Assembly (NCBI GenBank): GCA_030998015.1
Contig: JARWMV010000237.1
Span: forward strand, 1,178,001-1,242,000
Direction: 5' to 3'
Source of the DNA: Ceratorhiza oryzae-sativae
Lineage: Eukaryota > Basidiomycota > Agaricomycetes > Cantharellales > Ceratobasidiaceae
Length of the DNA: 64,000 nucleotides
The position numbers and the translations under genes are program-made. This document shows positions 53,555 through 64,000 of the stretch, in pieces (positions within the stretch are counted from its first letter, which is position 1; every line of letters starts with the position of its first letter). Below the pieces are notes generated by a model, which was given only the letters and a program-made list of their open reading frames with translations, ran no database searches and was not told the origin of the DNA.

Positions 53555-56536
53555 ATGTGGGGGTTAAACGCAGGCCTTGCATGGCTAGTGGCAACTACAC
53601 AGCTCCCATTCGGCCCAGAACCACCCAAGCCCATCCCACGGCTCGTCCTTGCCCTCCGACTTCAAACTCGTCGACGGAAAGGATGTCTTGTCCCCGAAAA
53701 AGATGCTCGAGCTCCCCAGGCCGGGAGCTGGTCTAGCAAATGACGTCGGAGACCTCGCCCTGGTGTCTGTTAAGCAGTACAGCTTTGATGCTGACAAGTG
53801 AGTCCAAGCCGTAAACCGGTTGCGCACCTGTCTCATTTGGACGAATCCAGGACCCACAAGACTGTCTATATTATCCCTCTCCAGTCCACGCTCAGCCCAA
53901 TCGAACTCCCGCTTTTCAAGGATGGCGACGCGTTTTGGCTCGACGATCGTACAGTAGCACACGTTCGACCCGGAGCTGATTCCAAGAGCGCACAAGAGCT
54001 CTACGCCGTGTCCGTCGAATACACGACCGAGAATACTGTCACTCCCAAGTCGCCCGTACACGTTGGAACTCTTCCCAACGTTCCGCTCGCAAACTTCAAG
54101 TACTCGAAATCTGGTGCCCTTGTATTTTCGGCCTATGTTTACGACGATTTCAACCTGAGCTCCGTGAGAGAACGGGACGAAAAATGGGAGAACCGTGGTA
54201 ACTCGGCCTTGGTATATGATTCAAATTATGTGCGTCATTGGGATGAGGTAAGAGAATTGCGCCATTTTTAGCCCGTATCGAAACTGACCATATGGTCAGT
54301 ACACCGGCCCGAAGCGCCAGGCATTGTTCAGCGTGGACCTAACTAAGACTGATGGCAAGTGGGAGCTCGGGAGCCAAGTCTTTTCTTTACAACTCAAGGG
54401 ACACGTAAGTTGAACGCTTTTACTTTAACCATGTCAAATGTCTAATTTACCGTATTAGAGCACTCCTGTCGAACCATTCGGTGGTGCCGAGGACTTTGAC
54501 GTCTCTGAGACGCACGTTGTTTACACCACCAAAGACCCTGAGTTCGTCACCCTTCCATATGCTCCGGCCGTTCCCAACCATGTGTTTTGCGTTACAGGGT
54601 CCCCGAGGCAACACACACTCGCCAAAATGTCTATCTCGCACCCCTTCGTCCTGACCCTCTGGGACCTGATGCTGGCCTAACGCGAGAGCTTACTGGGGGC
54701 CTCCAGGGTGCTACTCACAACCCAGTATTCAGCAAGGATGGGAAAAAGGTCGCCTGGACTGAGATGGCCCGCGATGGATACGAGAGTGATCGGTGAGCAG
54801 AATAGTATTTCCAGTCCTTGCGCCCATTAATGTATGATTAGGTCAAAGCTCGTCATCTATGACATTCAAGCTGGGATTCGTTTCACTGTCACCGAGCGTT
54901 GGGATCAATCTGTTGGAGACTTGTCCGTGAGTAGCCGGTCTTTATACTTTTCAGAGAGGGAATTTACATGAAATGTTTAGTTTACGCCCGACGGGAAATC
55001 TATCATCTTCACCTCGGGACACCACGCCCACGTTCTCTTGTATACTATTCCAGTCCCTCCCACTCCAGAGGTCAACGGAATGCACGTCCCGAATGTTATC
55101 CCCGTCGCCCTCACCACTGAGCACTCGGCTTCTTCACCTCAAGCACTCCCGGGTGGCCGAGTTTCGTTCACTTCATCCTCGCTCAGCCGTCCAAACGACG
55201 TATACGTACTCTCCGGCCTCGAAACCAGTGGGTCTATCCGCCCAACGTCAAGATTACGCGTGTATCCAAATTTGCCGAGAGTGGCTTGTGGACCTCAAGC
55301 TCACGCAGGGCGAAAGCTTTTGGTTTACCGGCGCCAAAGGCAAGAAGGTTCAAGGCTGGATCGTTCGCCCCCCTGGTGCAGACGAGGCGGCTTTGAAGAA
55401 GGGAAAGAAGTGGCCGGCTGTGTTGTTGATCCATGGTGGGCCTCAAGGAGCCTGGGAGGATTCGTGGAGCACAAGGTGGAACCCTCAGGTGTTTGCTCAG
55501 CAAGGCTACATCGTCGTTGCCATCAACCCCACGGGAAGCACCACTTTTGGACAAGGTATGACTATTCTTTCCACAGGAGAGCTGGCGATCTGATCATATG
55601 GGTTGCAGAATTTACCGATGCTATTGCCGAAGACTGGGGAGGAAAGCCGTTTGAAGATTTGCGAAAGGGCTGGAAGCATGTCCTAGACAACTATAAGGAG
55701 GTGCGTTGAACCAAGTTGGTTGTTGGGTTTACCTAACAGTCTGGTTAGATCGATCCTGAGCGCGCCGTTGCTGCTGGTGCAAGCTGGGGTGGATATGCCA
55801 TCAAGCGAGTTTCTTGTTTGCTTTATACATCAACTATGCTAACCATTTGACGTGTAGCTGGATTCAAGGTCATCCAGAGTTTGGTTTCAACTTCAAGGCT
55901 CTCGTTTGTCATGATGGAGTACGTAGACATTGTACAACGCCGTTGCCGGATATTAACCCAGGGTTAGGTCTTTAACACTGTTTACAATGGCTTTGCAACC
56001 GATGAGCTCTACTTCGTACGTACTGCCCATGTCGTAATTAGTACCTGGCTGATTAAGCGTCATTCCAGTTCAATCACGATTTTGGCGGTCCGCCATGGGA
56101 TGAAAAGAGCCGCAAGACTGCCGAGAAGTAAGCTTGGCATGCTTCGCACGTGCACAGCTTGGCTAAACGCATACTAGATTCAACCCAGCCAACTTTGTCT
56201 CTCGCTGGTCAACTCCTCAGCTCATTATCCATGGCAGCAAGGACTACCGCCTTGCGGAGACCGAGGGTCTTGCCGCCTTCAATGCGCTTCAATCGTAAGT
56301 GCGCCCATCTGCGTGCCTGGAACGTGTTTCTTATGCATTGGGTGCCTTAGGCGCGGCATACCCAGCCGCATAGTCATATTCCCGGATGAGAACCATTGGG
56401 TGCTCAAGCCGGGCAACTCCCTCAAGTGGCATTATGAGGTAAGCCGTGATGCAGAGTCAATCTGGCGCTCTGATGCGAGCTCTATCTGTAGATATTCCGC
56501 TGGTTCGACCATTACGTTGGCCAAGGAAAGGAGTGA
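53555..56536 (+). CDS. Dipeptidyl-peptidase V (S9C secreted peptidase; frame interrupted)
   Basis: A likely signal peptide is [20 protein letters not shown]. The beta-propeller region includes [60 protein letters not shown] and [20 protein letters not shown]. The alpha/beta-hydrolase domain has [20 protein letters not shown] and nucleophile Ser in [13 protein letters not shown]; the acid Asp is in [16 protein letters not shown] and His in FPDENHWVL. The end is [13 protein letters not shown] at TGA 56534-56536. The family removes X-Ala/His-Ser dipeptides outside the cell. Frame breaks near 55228 and 55288 vanish with one added base each (the second restores [18 protein letters not shown]). Exon 1 also meets the next block out of frame near 53610. 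About nine introns. Confidence 0.9.
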
Positions 56537-56931
56537 GCCGAGTCATTGTACGGCTCAAAGGATGGAATGATGCGGATGTTAGCGTACGAAACGGGTTGTT
56601 TCTGTGGTGACTTGCTGTACGATACGAGACATGAGATTCCGAAATTATCCGTTCCGAGTCAGAAGGCCATCTTATCTGATAACCCACGATCGCGTGATAC
56701 GGGGGATCGAGTGCCGAGTTCCGACTTAACCAAGACCACTATATATCGCTGTGCGATATTTCCTTTGCCTCTCACTGTTTGACGCTCGCTTTTGCCTCTG
56801 CCCGCTACTACGGCGCTATTTAGGTTCAAGGCACCCATAATTCGCCACCTGCTCGTCACAACCGCAACGGCATAGCATAACCTCGCAACACTTATACCCT
56901 TCTCCATATCCTTACCTACCCGCCACGAGCA
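56537..56931. other. Intergenic region upstream of haem oxygenase
   Basis: About 395 bp, with a TATA-like actatatatcgc string near 56738-56750, some 185 bp before the ATG. Nothing else is seen. Confidence 0.45.
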
Positions 56932-58090
56932 ATGGAACAAGTCTCCCCTACGACACCTACGACGCCCTCGTTCGAGCCCAACGAAGTTATCGGACAAATT
57001 GACTACAGCCAACCTATCGCAGTCTTGCTTCGCACTTCCACCGTCCGAGCGCACCAAGCCGTCGAGAGCTCAAACGCGGCAGTCAAACTACTGCGCGGTG
57101 AGCTCCCGAGGGATGAATACATCTATTTCATGATGTTACTCTGGAAAGTCTACAGGTTCGTCCCTTTTCGACTTGGCTCTTGATGCCTTTTTTTCTCTTT
57201 CTCCTCTCTCTTTGCTCACTGTTGTCGTCATCCAGTGTGATTGAAGATGGGCTCGAAAAGTATTCGACAAACCCGGTGCTGGCACCAACCTACCGACCAG
57301 CTCTCCTCTCACGGACAAGCCGGCTGTCCGCAGACATCGCGTACCTCATGGATACATCCGAAGACGGATGGCGCTCGTCACCACTCTTCCTCTCCGTCGT
57401 CTCAGATCCGCCCGACGGACTTCGAGACTATGTCAATCACCTCAAGAAGCTCAGCGCGTCGTCAGACGACACCGATCACGCCCGGCTATTGTCTCATGCT
57501 TACGTCCGATACATGGGTGACCTAAGTGGCGGCCAGAGTATCCGTAATAAGATGGTCAAGGCGTACGGGTTGCCCGAGACGGGAGCTGGCGCTAGCTTTT
57601 TCGATTTTGGGTCCCTGGACGGCAGTTCGGTGGGCGGGGAGAAGAGGGCTAGTCAGGCGGAGCTTCTGAGGATCAAAGACTGGTATCGAGCGGGAATGAA
57701 TGAGGGCGTTGGAGACGATGAGGCGCTGAAAGGTGTGTTGGGGCCTTTCTGGCGTGCCTAGCGACAGACGGATTACTGACACCGGACTGGATAGCTGCCC
57801 TTATCGAGGAAGCGAATATTGCTTTCGATCTGAATAGTGGGCTCTTCCAAGACGTTTCCATTGCCGCTGAATCCGCCACCCCAGACAAGATCATGGAGCC
57901 CAGGGTCATATTCGATGCCTCCACTGTACAAGAGGAGAAGACCTACCCGGTCTCATCGGTCGTATCACTTGTCATGGCCATAGCACTGGCCCACTTTATA
58001 TTAGTGGTCGGTGGGTTCACGGGTGTGAGCGGTAGCGAGAAGCTAGAGGCTTTCATGCTATGGCTGAGGAGTATTGCAGGAAAGGCGTAG
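56932..58090 (+). CDS. HMX1: Haem oxygenase with C-terminal membrane anchor
   Basis: Three exons. The proximal His is in LLRTSTVRAHQAVESSNAAV. Then come YIYFMMLLWKVYSVIEDGLE (across intron 1), ALLSRTSRLSADIAYLMDTS and the distal-helix motif HAYVRYMGDLSGGQSIRNKM. ALKAALIEEANIAFDLNSGL spans intron 2. A final hydrophobic segment, SSVVSLVMAIALAHFILVVG, lies near the end and would anchor the enzyme in the ER facing the cytosol. Haem oxygenase opens haem to biliverdin, iron and CO, and in fungi recovers iron. The frame is intact through all exons; stop at 58088-58090. Confidence 0.94.
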
Positions 58091-58829
58091 CGGGCGGACA
58101 TGTAGTATTAGCACAGTTGGAGGTTATGTAGGAATATGCAGAGGTTTTTCGTGGTTATACGCTGCGTGGCAGTAAGAAGTAACGATACGGCATCTGTTAA
58201 CCTTGGGGGTACAGTCGTCCAAAGCCGCAGGATTCAGATGTCCAAAACGGGCAACACCGACGGAAACACCTGTGCTATAAGCAGCGCCACGTTTCACGTA
58301 GCGTTGTAATACCCACAGAATTGACTCCGTCGTTAATTGAGCTTGGTCGACTCAACATATTGAGTGCGCCACTTTGGCCGTACGAAAGATTCTACGTGAT
58401 TAATGAAGATTGCTCGCGCGGTCACCATAGCACAACGCACAACAGATGGTAGATTTCATTGATCAGTGCGAGACAAGGGAAAAAAACAAAGGCGTAATAC
58501 AATCCACCAGCAGCCAAGACAATTTTAGGAGAATACAGCCAAAACATATTACACATGGAATTCTTCGATGATCGGGGTGGTTTCAGAGCATGCTATTGAG
58601 GGCCAGTGCGATTCCAGGTTGATGAAGAGGCAACTCCATCTCCTCGCTTTGGACTTCAAGATTAGCTGCGAACCTACACAGATGTTTGTGATTGATTATG
58701 TTGGAACGGGACTTTTAACTTACTATCATACAGGGCAGGCGGTACCCCCTCGTTACACTGCACAGGAACAAGCATGTATAGCTGTTGCTCGTATACGACC
58801 GAATTATTGTTTCGAGCACAGGGCTCGTC
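58091..58829. other. Intergenic region between two 3' ends
   Basis: About 740 bp. The frame at 58568-58861 (+) overlaps the 3' end of the next gene on the other strand and has no family resemblance. Confidence 0.5.
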
Positions 58830-59824
58830 CTATCCAATATTTAGCTCAGTCGAAGAAATAGTACGATAACCAACTTTCATCTCGAATTTCCCGCCAGACG
58901 TGCCGCCCAGATGAGAGCGACACACATTGCCGTCTTGGGTGACAGGTGGACAGACGTCGGGAATGGTGATTTTCTCCTGAACCAAATCATCCTCTCTTTC
59001 GGCCGCATATACAGCGCGGGCCCATATGCCTTCATATAAACACCGTCGTGCGGCCGACTCGGTCGGTGGTCTCAACAAATATCCCACGAGCGCGTGTCGC
59101 TTTGCCTCTTGACGATATACCTCCATAAACCTCGCCCCCCAGACGTCCCAGTTGGCAGCGAATCCTATCTTCCAGGCGGGAGCAAGTATTTCCTGGCCGT
59201 TTCCGCCTTCGGTCCAAAAGATGAGCTCCTGGCGATGATTGCGTTGGGTCGGGAGCCTGTCCTTGGCCGTCTGCCAGCCGGTTAGAGCATAAAATGCGCA
59301 TCGTACAGTAAACTGCGTGTAATTAGCATTTTCTATTATCAACGTACCTATGAATACCACTCACCTTTAAGGCGTTTCTTTTTGGATCAATTCCGCCAGA
59401 TTGCCGGAGCGGTTTCGTGTCGCGCCCCTCTAGCTCTGTCTCATCATCAGACGAAATTTCGATGACGTCGTCCTCGAATTTGACCGCGTCTCGTTCCCGC
59501 TTGTTTAAATTAGCCTGGATTCTCACTATTGAAATTGCTCCTGTGAGAAAGGTGCGCATATACCTAGTCTATAAGGTATAAATTTTACTTACACGACTTG
59601 GGCCGATGAATAACATTGTCAGATTCCCCCCGATCCGGCATGCCCCATTTCACTCTTTCAACTGCCACGTTCGAGGTGACGGCTTGAATCATCTTCCTAT
59701 CTTGCTTCCAGGGCCTCCACTTATACTCTAAACATGCAGAACGGTTGGATCTTGAATTTCGTCTCTGATATATATGCTTACTTTTATGTGCTGATTTGTT
59801 CGTTGCGTCGAGGTTGGCTGGCAT
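58830..59824 (-). CDS. Unknown protein with a SUMO-interaction-like motif
   Basis: Exons give MPANLDATNKSAHKS, EYKWRPWKQDRKMIQAVTSN, VAVERVKWGMPDRGESDNVI, ANLNKRERDAVKFEDDVIEI, SSDDETELEGRDTKPLRQSG, FTVRCAFYALTGWQTAKDRL, GNGQEILAPAWKIGFAANWD, VWGARFMEVYRQEAKRHALV and YEGIWARAVYAAEREDDLVQ. VIEIS followed by SDDE is the classical SUMO-interaction pattern (hydrophobic core plus acidic/Ser run). The C-terminal half is Trp-rich and folded-looking. No membrane segment or signal is seen. I do not recognise the family; nuclear location is inference from the motif. Splicing fits at four introns. Confidence 0.6.
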
Positions 59825-60484
59825 CACAACAGACAGAGGTGAAGCAGGCAGATTTACAAGGTCAAACTTCCGGAGTCATTTATTAAGAGAGACGGGGTAT
59901 TGGTGCTCTGTCGGGGTGAAGTGCGGTGTGGCATAATATGGGTGGCGTTCACCACGCGTCGGAGCTGTAGATCCCCATGCTTCAGTCTTGACCTGGGGCA
60001 ACACGTCCCATTTGGAGCTTGATTCACTCGGTTGCTCTCAACGATCCATGGTAGCATTTATGGGCGTTCGGCCACGAGGTTTGGTGTGCATGCAAATTAG
60101 GAAACGCTGTGTCTTTTTGGGGCTTGTATGGTCGTGTTTCCGCATGATACTTGTCCCGTTCTAGTTGTCTTACAGAATGGTTCGGGTGTAGGTACTGATG
60201 AAAGTAGGATGGCTCAATCTGATAGAATCCACTCGGGTTCGATGGCAACCTCGTGCGCTCTGCCTGTTATCCGTCTAAAAAGAGTGGCTGTATATGGATG
60301 GGGGCATACCCTATACGAAATGAAATGTTCAACGGAGCCAAGGAGCCAATCGACAGTAGGGTGTTGCTTATCGCATCGAGTTGTGTAGATTACATTTCGT
60401 GATTTGCCTATTCACGTCGTGGATCCTCGGACTGCTCAACAAAATTCTCGTCTGATCGAGTCATAAATTTATTTATCCAGATGT
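59825..60484. other. Intergenic region
   Basis: About 660 bp between the ATG of the SIM-containing gene and the 3' end of the RPAP3-like gene. Short frames on both strands only. Confidence 0.5.
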
Positions 60485-62005
60485 TTAACATCTCCATGGT
60501 TTGCGATCATCCTCCTGTCCACCAATAGCATCCCATACCTTTGTCGCCAACTTCTTCTCCTCTCCATCCAAGAACATCACCAAGGTCGAGAATCTTGGGA
60601 CGCGAGCTAACCCACGCATGTACTCCAACGTGCGGCCACGAGTGAACTCTGGAGATTCGGGCAATGTCACAGCCCAGGAAAGAGCCGATAGTATTGCGGC
60701 TAGGAGGGGAGATTCGAGTGTCGGCCCGAAAAGGGTGGGGATCGAGTCAGGTGGGATGGTCTATGGCAGCAGTGTATCATTAGGTCAATACGGCAAACGC
60801 AACTAGAGGACGCACGAATAGTATTTGAGCGCGCTCTCCGTCCGAGCGTGCATTCGCCCATCTCTGCAAGAACGTGATGAGAGTTGGAGCTGTCACGTCT
60901 GGATGTACTGGCAGGTCTGAGGGCGTGATGGTCGACCCTATGTTCGGTTCAAGGGTAAGGGTTTCGATGGAAATAGCATTAGAGGCCGGTTGAGGTACAG
61001 GTTCTGGAACCGCCGGGTGCGAGTTAAGACGTGGGGTACGATCTTGTTCGACTGAGTGAACGAGCGCCGAAGGTTGATCGACCGCCGGAAGCGAAGATCC
61101 ACCAGGAGGCGGTGCCGACGAGATCGAGCGCGTTGATAGAGGGGTCAGGAGATCTTTTGGGTTTGCAGGTGTAGGTAAGGAGCCGGAGGGGGTCGGCCCC
61201 GAAGGACTGGGCGAAGGAGATGTCGCTTTTTTAAGGATGCTTTTCGGGATTGTCTTGAGGTCAGCTGGCTGTTTGCCTTTGTTGTTTTTGTCGCTTTGAG
61301 GATCTTCGTCATCCTTGATAGTAATAGGCACGCGCCGACGATAGGGTGTTCCAGAAACCGGAGCCTGGCCAGGTGCACGGGTGGGGACAGATATCGGTGT
61401 ACCCTTGGGAGCCTTTGCCTTTTTATGGATGTAAGAGGCGGCTGACAGGATATATAACTCTGTTCACCTTCTTTGTAGCCTCGGCGATAAGCTCTTCTAC
61501 TTTCGTAAATTCCGCGCGAACGGCTGCATTGCCAGGTTCAGTCTTGGCAGCGGCCAAAAGATCTAAGTATCAATTTAATTCAGACATAAAACGTTATGGA
61601 TAAGCCACCCACCGGCCCTTGCCTCTGTTAGCTTTCCTAACCCAACCCTTGCCTGCGCGCGCCGGAACATTGCCTTGACATTTTTGGGCTGGAGTTTGAG
61701 CACAGTTGAGCAGTCTCGTTCGGCATCTTCATTCCTGTGTAAAATATAATGTTTGAGTGCATTGAGTGCTTCCGAGAACCGGATACGCACTTGTCAAGTT
61801 TGAGGTATGCGGCGGCGCGATTCAGTGGAAAAGTTGGGTCTGTGTCGTCCGCAAGAATGGCGGCCGTATAGTGGCCTATCGCTTCGGGGTACTTTCCGGC
61901 TTTGAATGATTCGTTTCCCTAGCGTCACAAGTTGGATGCGAATGAAACTTGCGAGTCATGGTGGCGTACATTTTCCTTGTGCTGGGCGCCGGGAGAGGAT
62001 GACAT
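60485..62005 (-). CDS. RPAP3/Tah1-like TPR co-chaperone of the R2TP complex
   Basis: Starts MSSSPGAQHKE, then N|GNESFKAGKYPEAIGHYTAA, ILADDTDPTFPLNRAAAYLK, LDKNEDAERDCSTVLKLQPK and NVKAMFRRAQARVGLGKLTE: tandem TPR repeats with carboxylate-clamp residues suited to the Hsp90 C-terminus. A Pro/Ser/Thr-rich linker follows (KKATSPSPSPSGPTPSGSLP). The last domain reads VTAPTLITFLQRWANARSDG and, after an intron, TRGRTLEYMRGLARVPRFST, LVMFLDGEEKKLATKVWDAI, the RPAP3 C-terminal helical bundle. In R2TP the protein joins Hsp90 to Pih1 and the Rvb1/2 ring for assembly of RNA polymerase II, snoRNP and PIKK complexes. The reading frame is intact. Confidence 0.85.
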
Positions 62006-62742
62006 CGTCGTCACGTGCCTCCCAGAGGTCACACCATCATTGATCGCTGCAGGGCTACATCTTTAGGGCTCTGGTGCCAAAATATGCAGTGGGTCCGTCA
62101 CCATCCCGGCCTCCTATACAGAACTCCGTTGTTTTGTGTCACTTGAGTGGGCAGCACAGTGAGAACTCTCGGCCTTGATGATACCTGGGTTTCCCAGTTC
62201 AAAACGGCCCCACTGTGGGGACGTCGAATCTGTCAAAGGCAGTCCATCGATTTGGCACAATATGCAAATTAACAGGTATAAATGAACACTTCTCACCAGC
62301 GTCGTCGCGCTGTTCGGTTGTCATCGCAAGTTTGATTTCTATCGACTGAATTATATCAATACCTGCTAGGCAAACCTGCCAGGCAAACCAGCTACCCAGC
62401 TTCGGCGCTTGAGCGCGTGCCCGACTATCGAAATGGCATACCCCTTTTGGATTTCTTGGATAGGCTTGCGAGCCTTATTAGCCGATCAGTAACGTTGCAC
62501 CGGGACGGGCGAAGCCGTCGAGATAACGCCGCCAACCGGAGCGAAGAGAATCATCAGAACGAACAATGGCATCTTTGGGCGCGATGATATCGTGCTCAGT
62601 CCCTAATTAGAAATAGAAATCAAAGTTTCGGCGTGTCTGACTTGTTCGCGTCCTACCATGCACCGGCCCTCCCGTGCGTGCATAGAATGCCCCTGGCTCT
62701 CCTACTGACCCCTAAGCCTTCTCTTCGTTCCCTGCCCCCTCC
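62006..62742. other. Divergent intergenic region
   Basis: About 740 bp between the RPAP3-like and WD40 genes. Nothing distinctive except short frames on the minus strand. Confidence 0.5.
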
Positions 62743-64000
62743 ATGTCTACCACACTAACTCCTCCCGCGACACCCCCGACGCGTACTGTGCATTATGCAT
62801 GCCCGCATCTACCTAACGCCTGCTTAGCAAGTTTGTCACGCACACCACCCCCCGAGGCCGCAGCTGCGCGACTGGTGCATACTCTACGCCAGGAAGAGTC
62901 TAGTGTACTAAGTTTAACTGCCGATGAACGATTTATCTACAGCGGGAGCCAAGGAATGGATATTCATGTGGGTCGTAGCTCGCTCTGGCTGAGTGTTGGT
63001 ACATTAACCTACCACACAGGTCTGGGATAGGCAAACCCTTGCGCAGACCGCCTTGTTGCAAGGGCACACTGGGTTTGTTCTAGCACTAATTCATTCTCCC
63101 GAAAGGCAGTGGCTCTTTTCTTCCTCTGGTGACTCGACAGTACGGTGCGTGTGCTATGATTATGGTCTACACGTCTCTCACTTATACCCTGGCGTTTAGA
63201 GTATGGAACACCCAGACGCTCTCACCGCTCTATACTATTCTCCCACATGGCGAACCCGGAGATATTTTCTCTCTTGCCTACGTTCACACTCCCACCCAAC
63301 AACGGCTTGTCTTTGGCTGTCAAAACACTTCGCTTCAATGGGTCGATCTTTCATCTGACGCAGAACCCTTGTCGTACGGGGACGACGAGCTCGGCTCGAG
63401 CTTGGGATCCAGCGTTGTTGACGGAGTATCCGCGCTCGGAGCTCCACGTCACAAGTTCTTTGATAGTTTCCCGCAACCCGTCGGCCGTCCGGTCCTACCG
63501 CTCAGACCGAGTACAGCGATCATCACGACACCGAGGGCCGTGACTCCCTCGCTCTCGGCCGAAGATAATCCAAAGATCACGCGCGACCCGGATGGACAGC
63601 CAAGATCTATATCGGTGCCTGCCGAAAACGTGGTGCAATCAGCTCATTATGGGTATATCTACTGTATGGCACTCGTGAAGGATGGAGACGAAGTGAGGCT
63701 CGTGACAGGAAGTGGAGACGAGGAAACCAAGGTACGTTCTTTGTATTAGCCGAGCAACGAGATCTGACCATCACGTAGCTGTGGACACTCCCTCCACACG
63801 AAAATCCCAGTCTCCAACACACGTTCTCGCACGACGACCCTATATCATCACAAAGCTCCGATGTAGAGATGGGCGGTGCGGTCTTGGCGCTTGCGGTGAG
63901 GGACGGCACGGTGTTCGCGGGCGGCCAGGCTGGTAGAGTTGCAGTCTGGGATGTTGAGAGTCTGGCACTTGTTCGGGTTCTGGTTGCTGCCGAGGTAAGA
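62743..64000 (+). CDS. WD40 protein, probably N-terminal half of DUG2-type peptidase (runs off the window)
   Basis: Starts MSTTLTPPATPPTRTVHYAC. WD40 repeats follow: SSVLSLTADERFIYSGSQGM, then DIHVWDRQTLAQTALLQGHT, GFVLALIHSPERQWLFSSSG, DSTVRVWNTQTLSPLYTILP, a long insert, VVQSAHYGYIYCMALVKDGD, RLVTGSGDEETKLWTLPPHE and VFAGGQAGRVAVWDVESLAL. Introns sit inside the second and third repeats. The pattern of few WD repeats with a Ser/Pro insert and a HYGYIYCM block resembles Dug2, the glutathione-degrading subunit that continues into an M20 metallopeptidase. The peptidase part, which would settle the identity, lies beyond the window end. WD40 assignment is firm, DUG2 moderately so. Confidence 0.72.

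Overview
The window is nuclear DNA of a filamentous basidiomycete fungus. Genes carry many short (about 45-70 bp) GT-AG introns and are densely packed on both strands. Several unrecognised families (secreted GPI protein, small paralogous pair, 49.7-kb gene) look like Agaricomycete families; Rhizoctonia/Ceratobasidiaceae is my best guess, by inference only. All gene models were spliced by eye, so exon edges are approximate.

0-6.1 kb: Kin17 (5' part only), a thioredoxin, DNA primase small subunit and dynactin p62. 6.1-15.3 kb: a gene-poor stretch with two small Zn2Cys6 regulators, a 42-T homopolymer and almost nothing else. 15.3-18.6 kb: CDC37 convergent with an AAGAB/p34-like adaptin-binding protein.

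19.4-40.1 kb: the main architectural feature is a large imperfect inverted repeat. The left arm (about 19.4-25.3 kb) and right arm (about 34.9-40.1 kb) each hold an SDR oxidoreductase gene, a small gene of unknown function, and a tRNA-Lys(CTT) with an 8-nt intron. Homology stops at the 5' end of the tRNA on both sides. The left arm also holds a solo LTR with a 5-bp target duplication that the right arm lacks, and a decayed fragment of the gene that is complete just outside the right SDR. The 9.6-kb unique spacer holds a divergent pair: a Bbc1/Mti1-type actin-patch protein and an FHA/coiled-coil/tail-anchored SLMAP-like protein.

40-64 kb: an unknown gene divergent from a secreted GPI-type protein, a Stealth-family sugar-phosphate transferase, MRT4, deoxyhypusine hydroxylase, an unknown 49.7-kb gene, a secreted proteinase-K-type subtilase, dipeptidyl-peptidase V, haem oxygenase, an unknown protein with a SUMO-interaction-like motif, an RPAP3-like R2TP component, and the 5' part of a WD40 protein resembling DUG2.

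From 15 kb onward, conserved genes repeatedly show single-base frame breaks. Nearly all can be explained by loss of one base from a short homopolymer run, so I read them as assembly errors rather than pseudogenes. No operon, CRISPR, virus or toxin locus was recognised.
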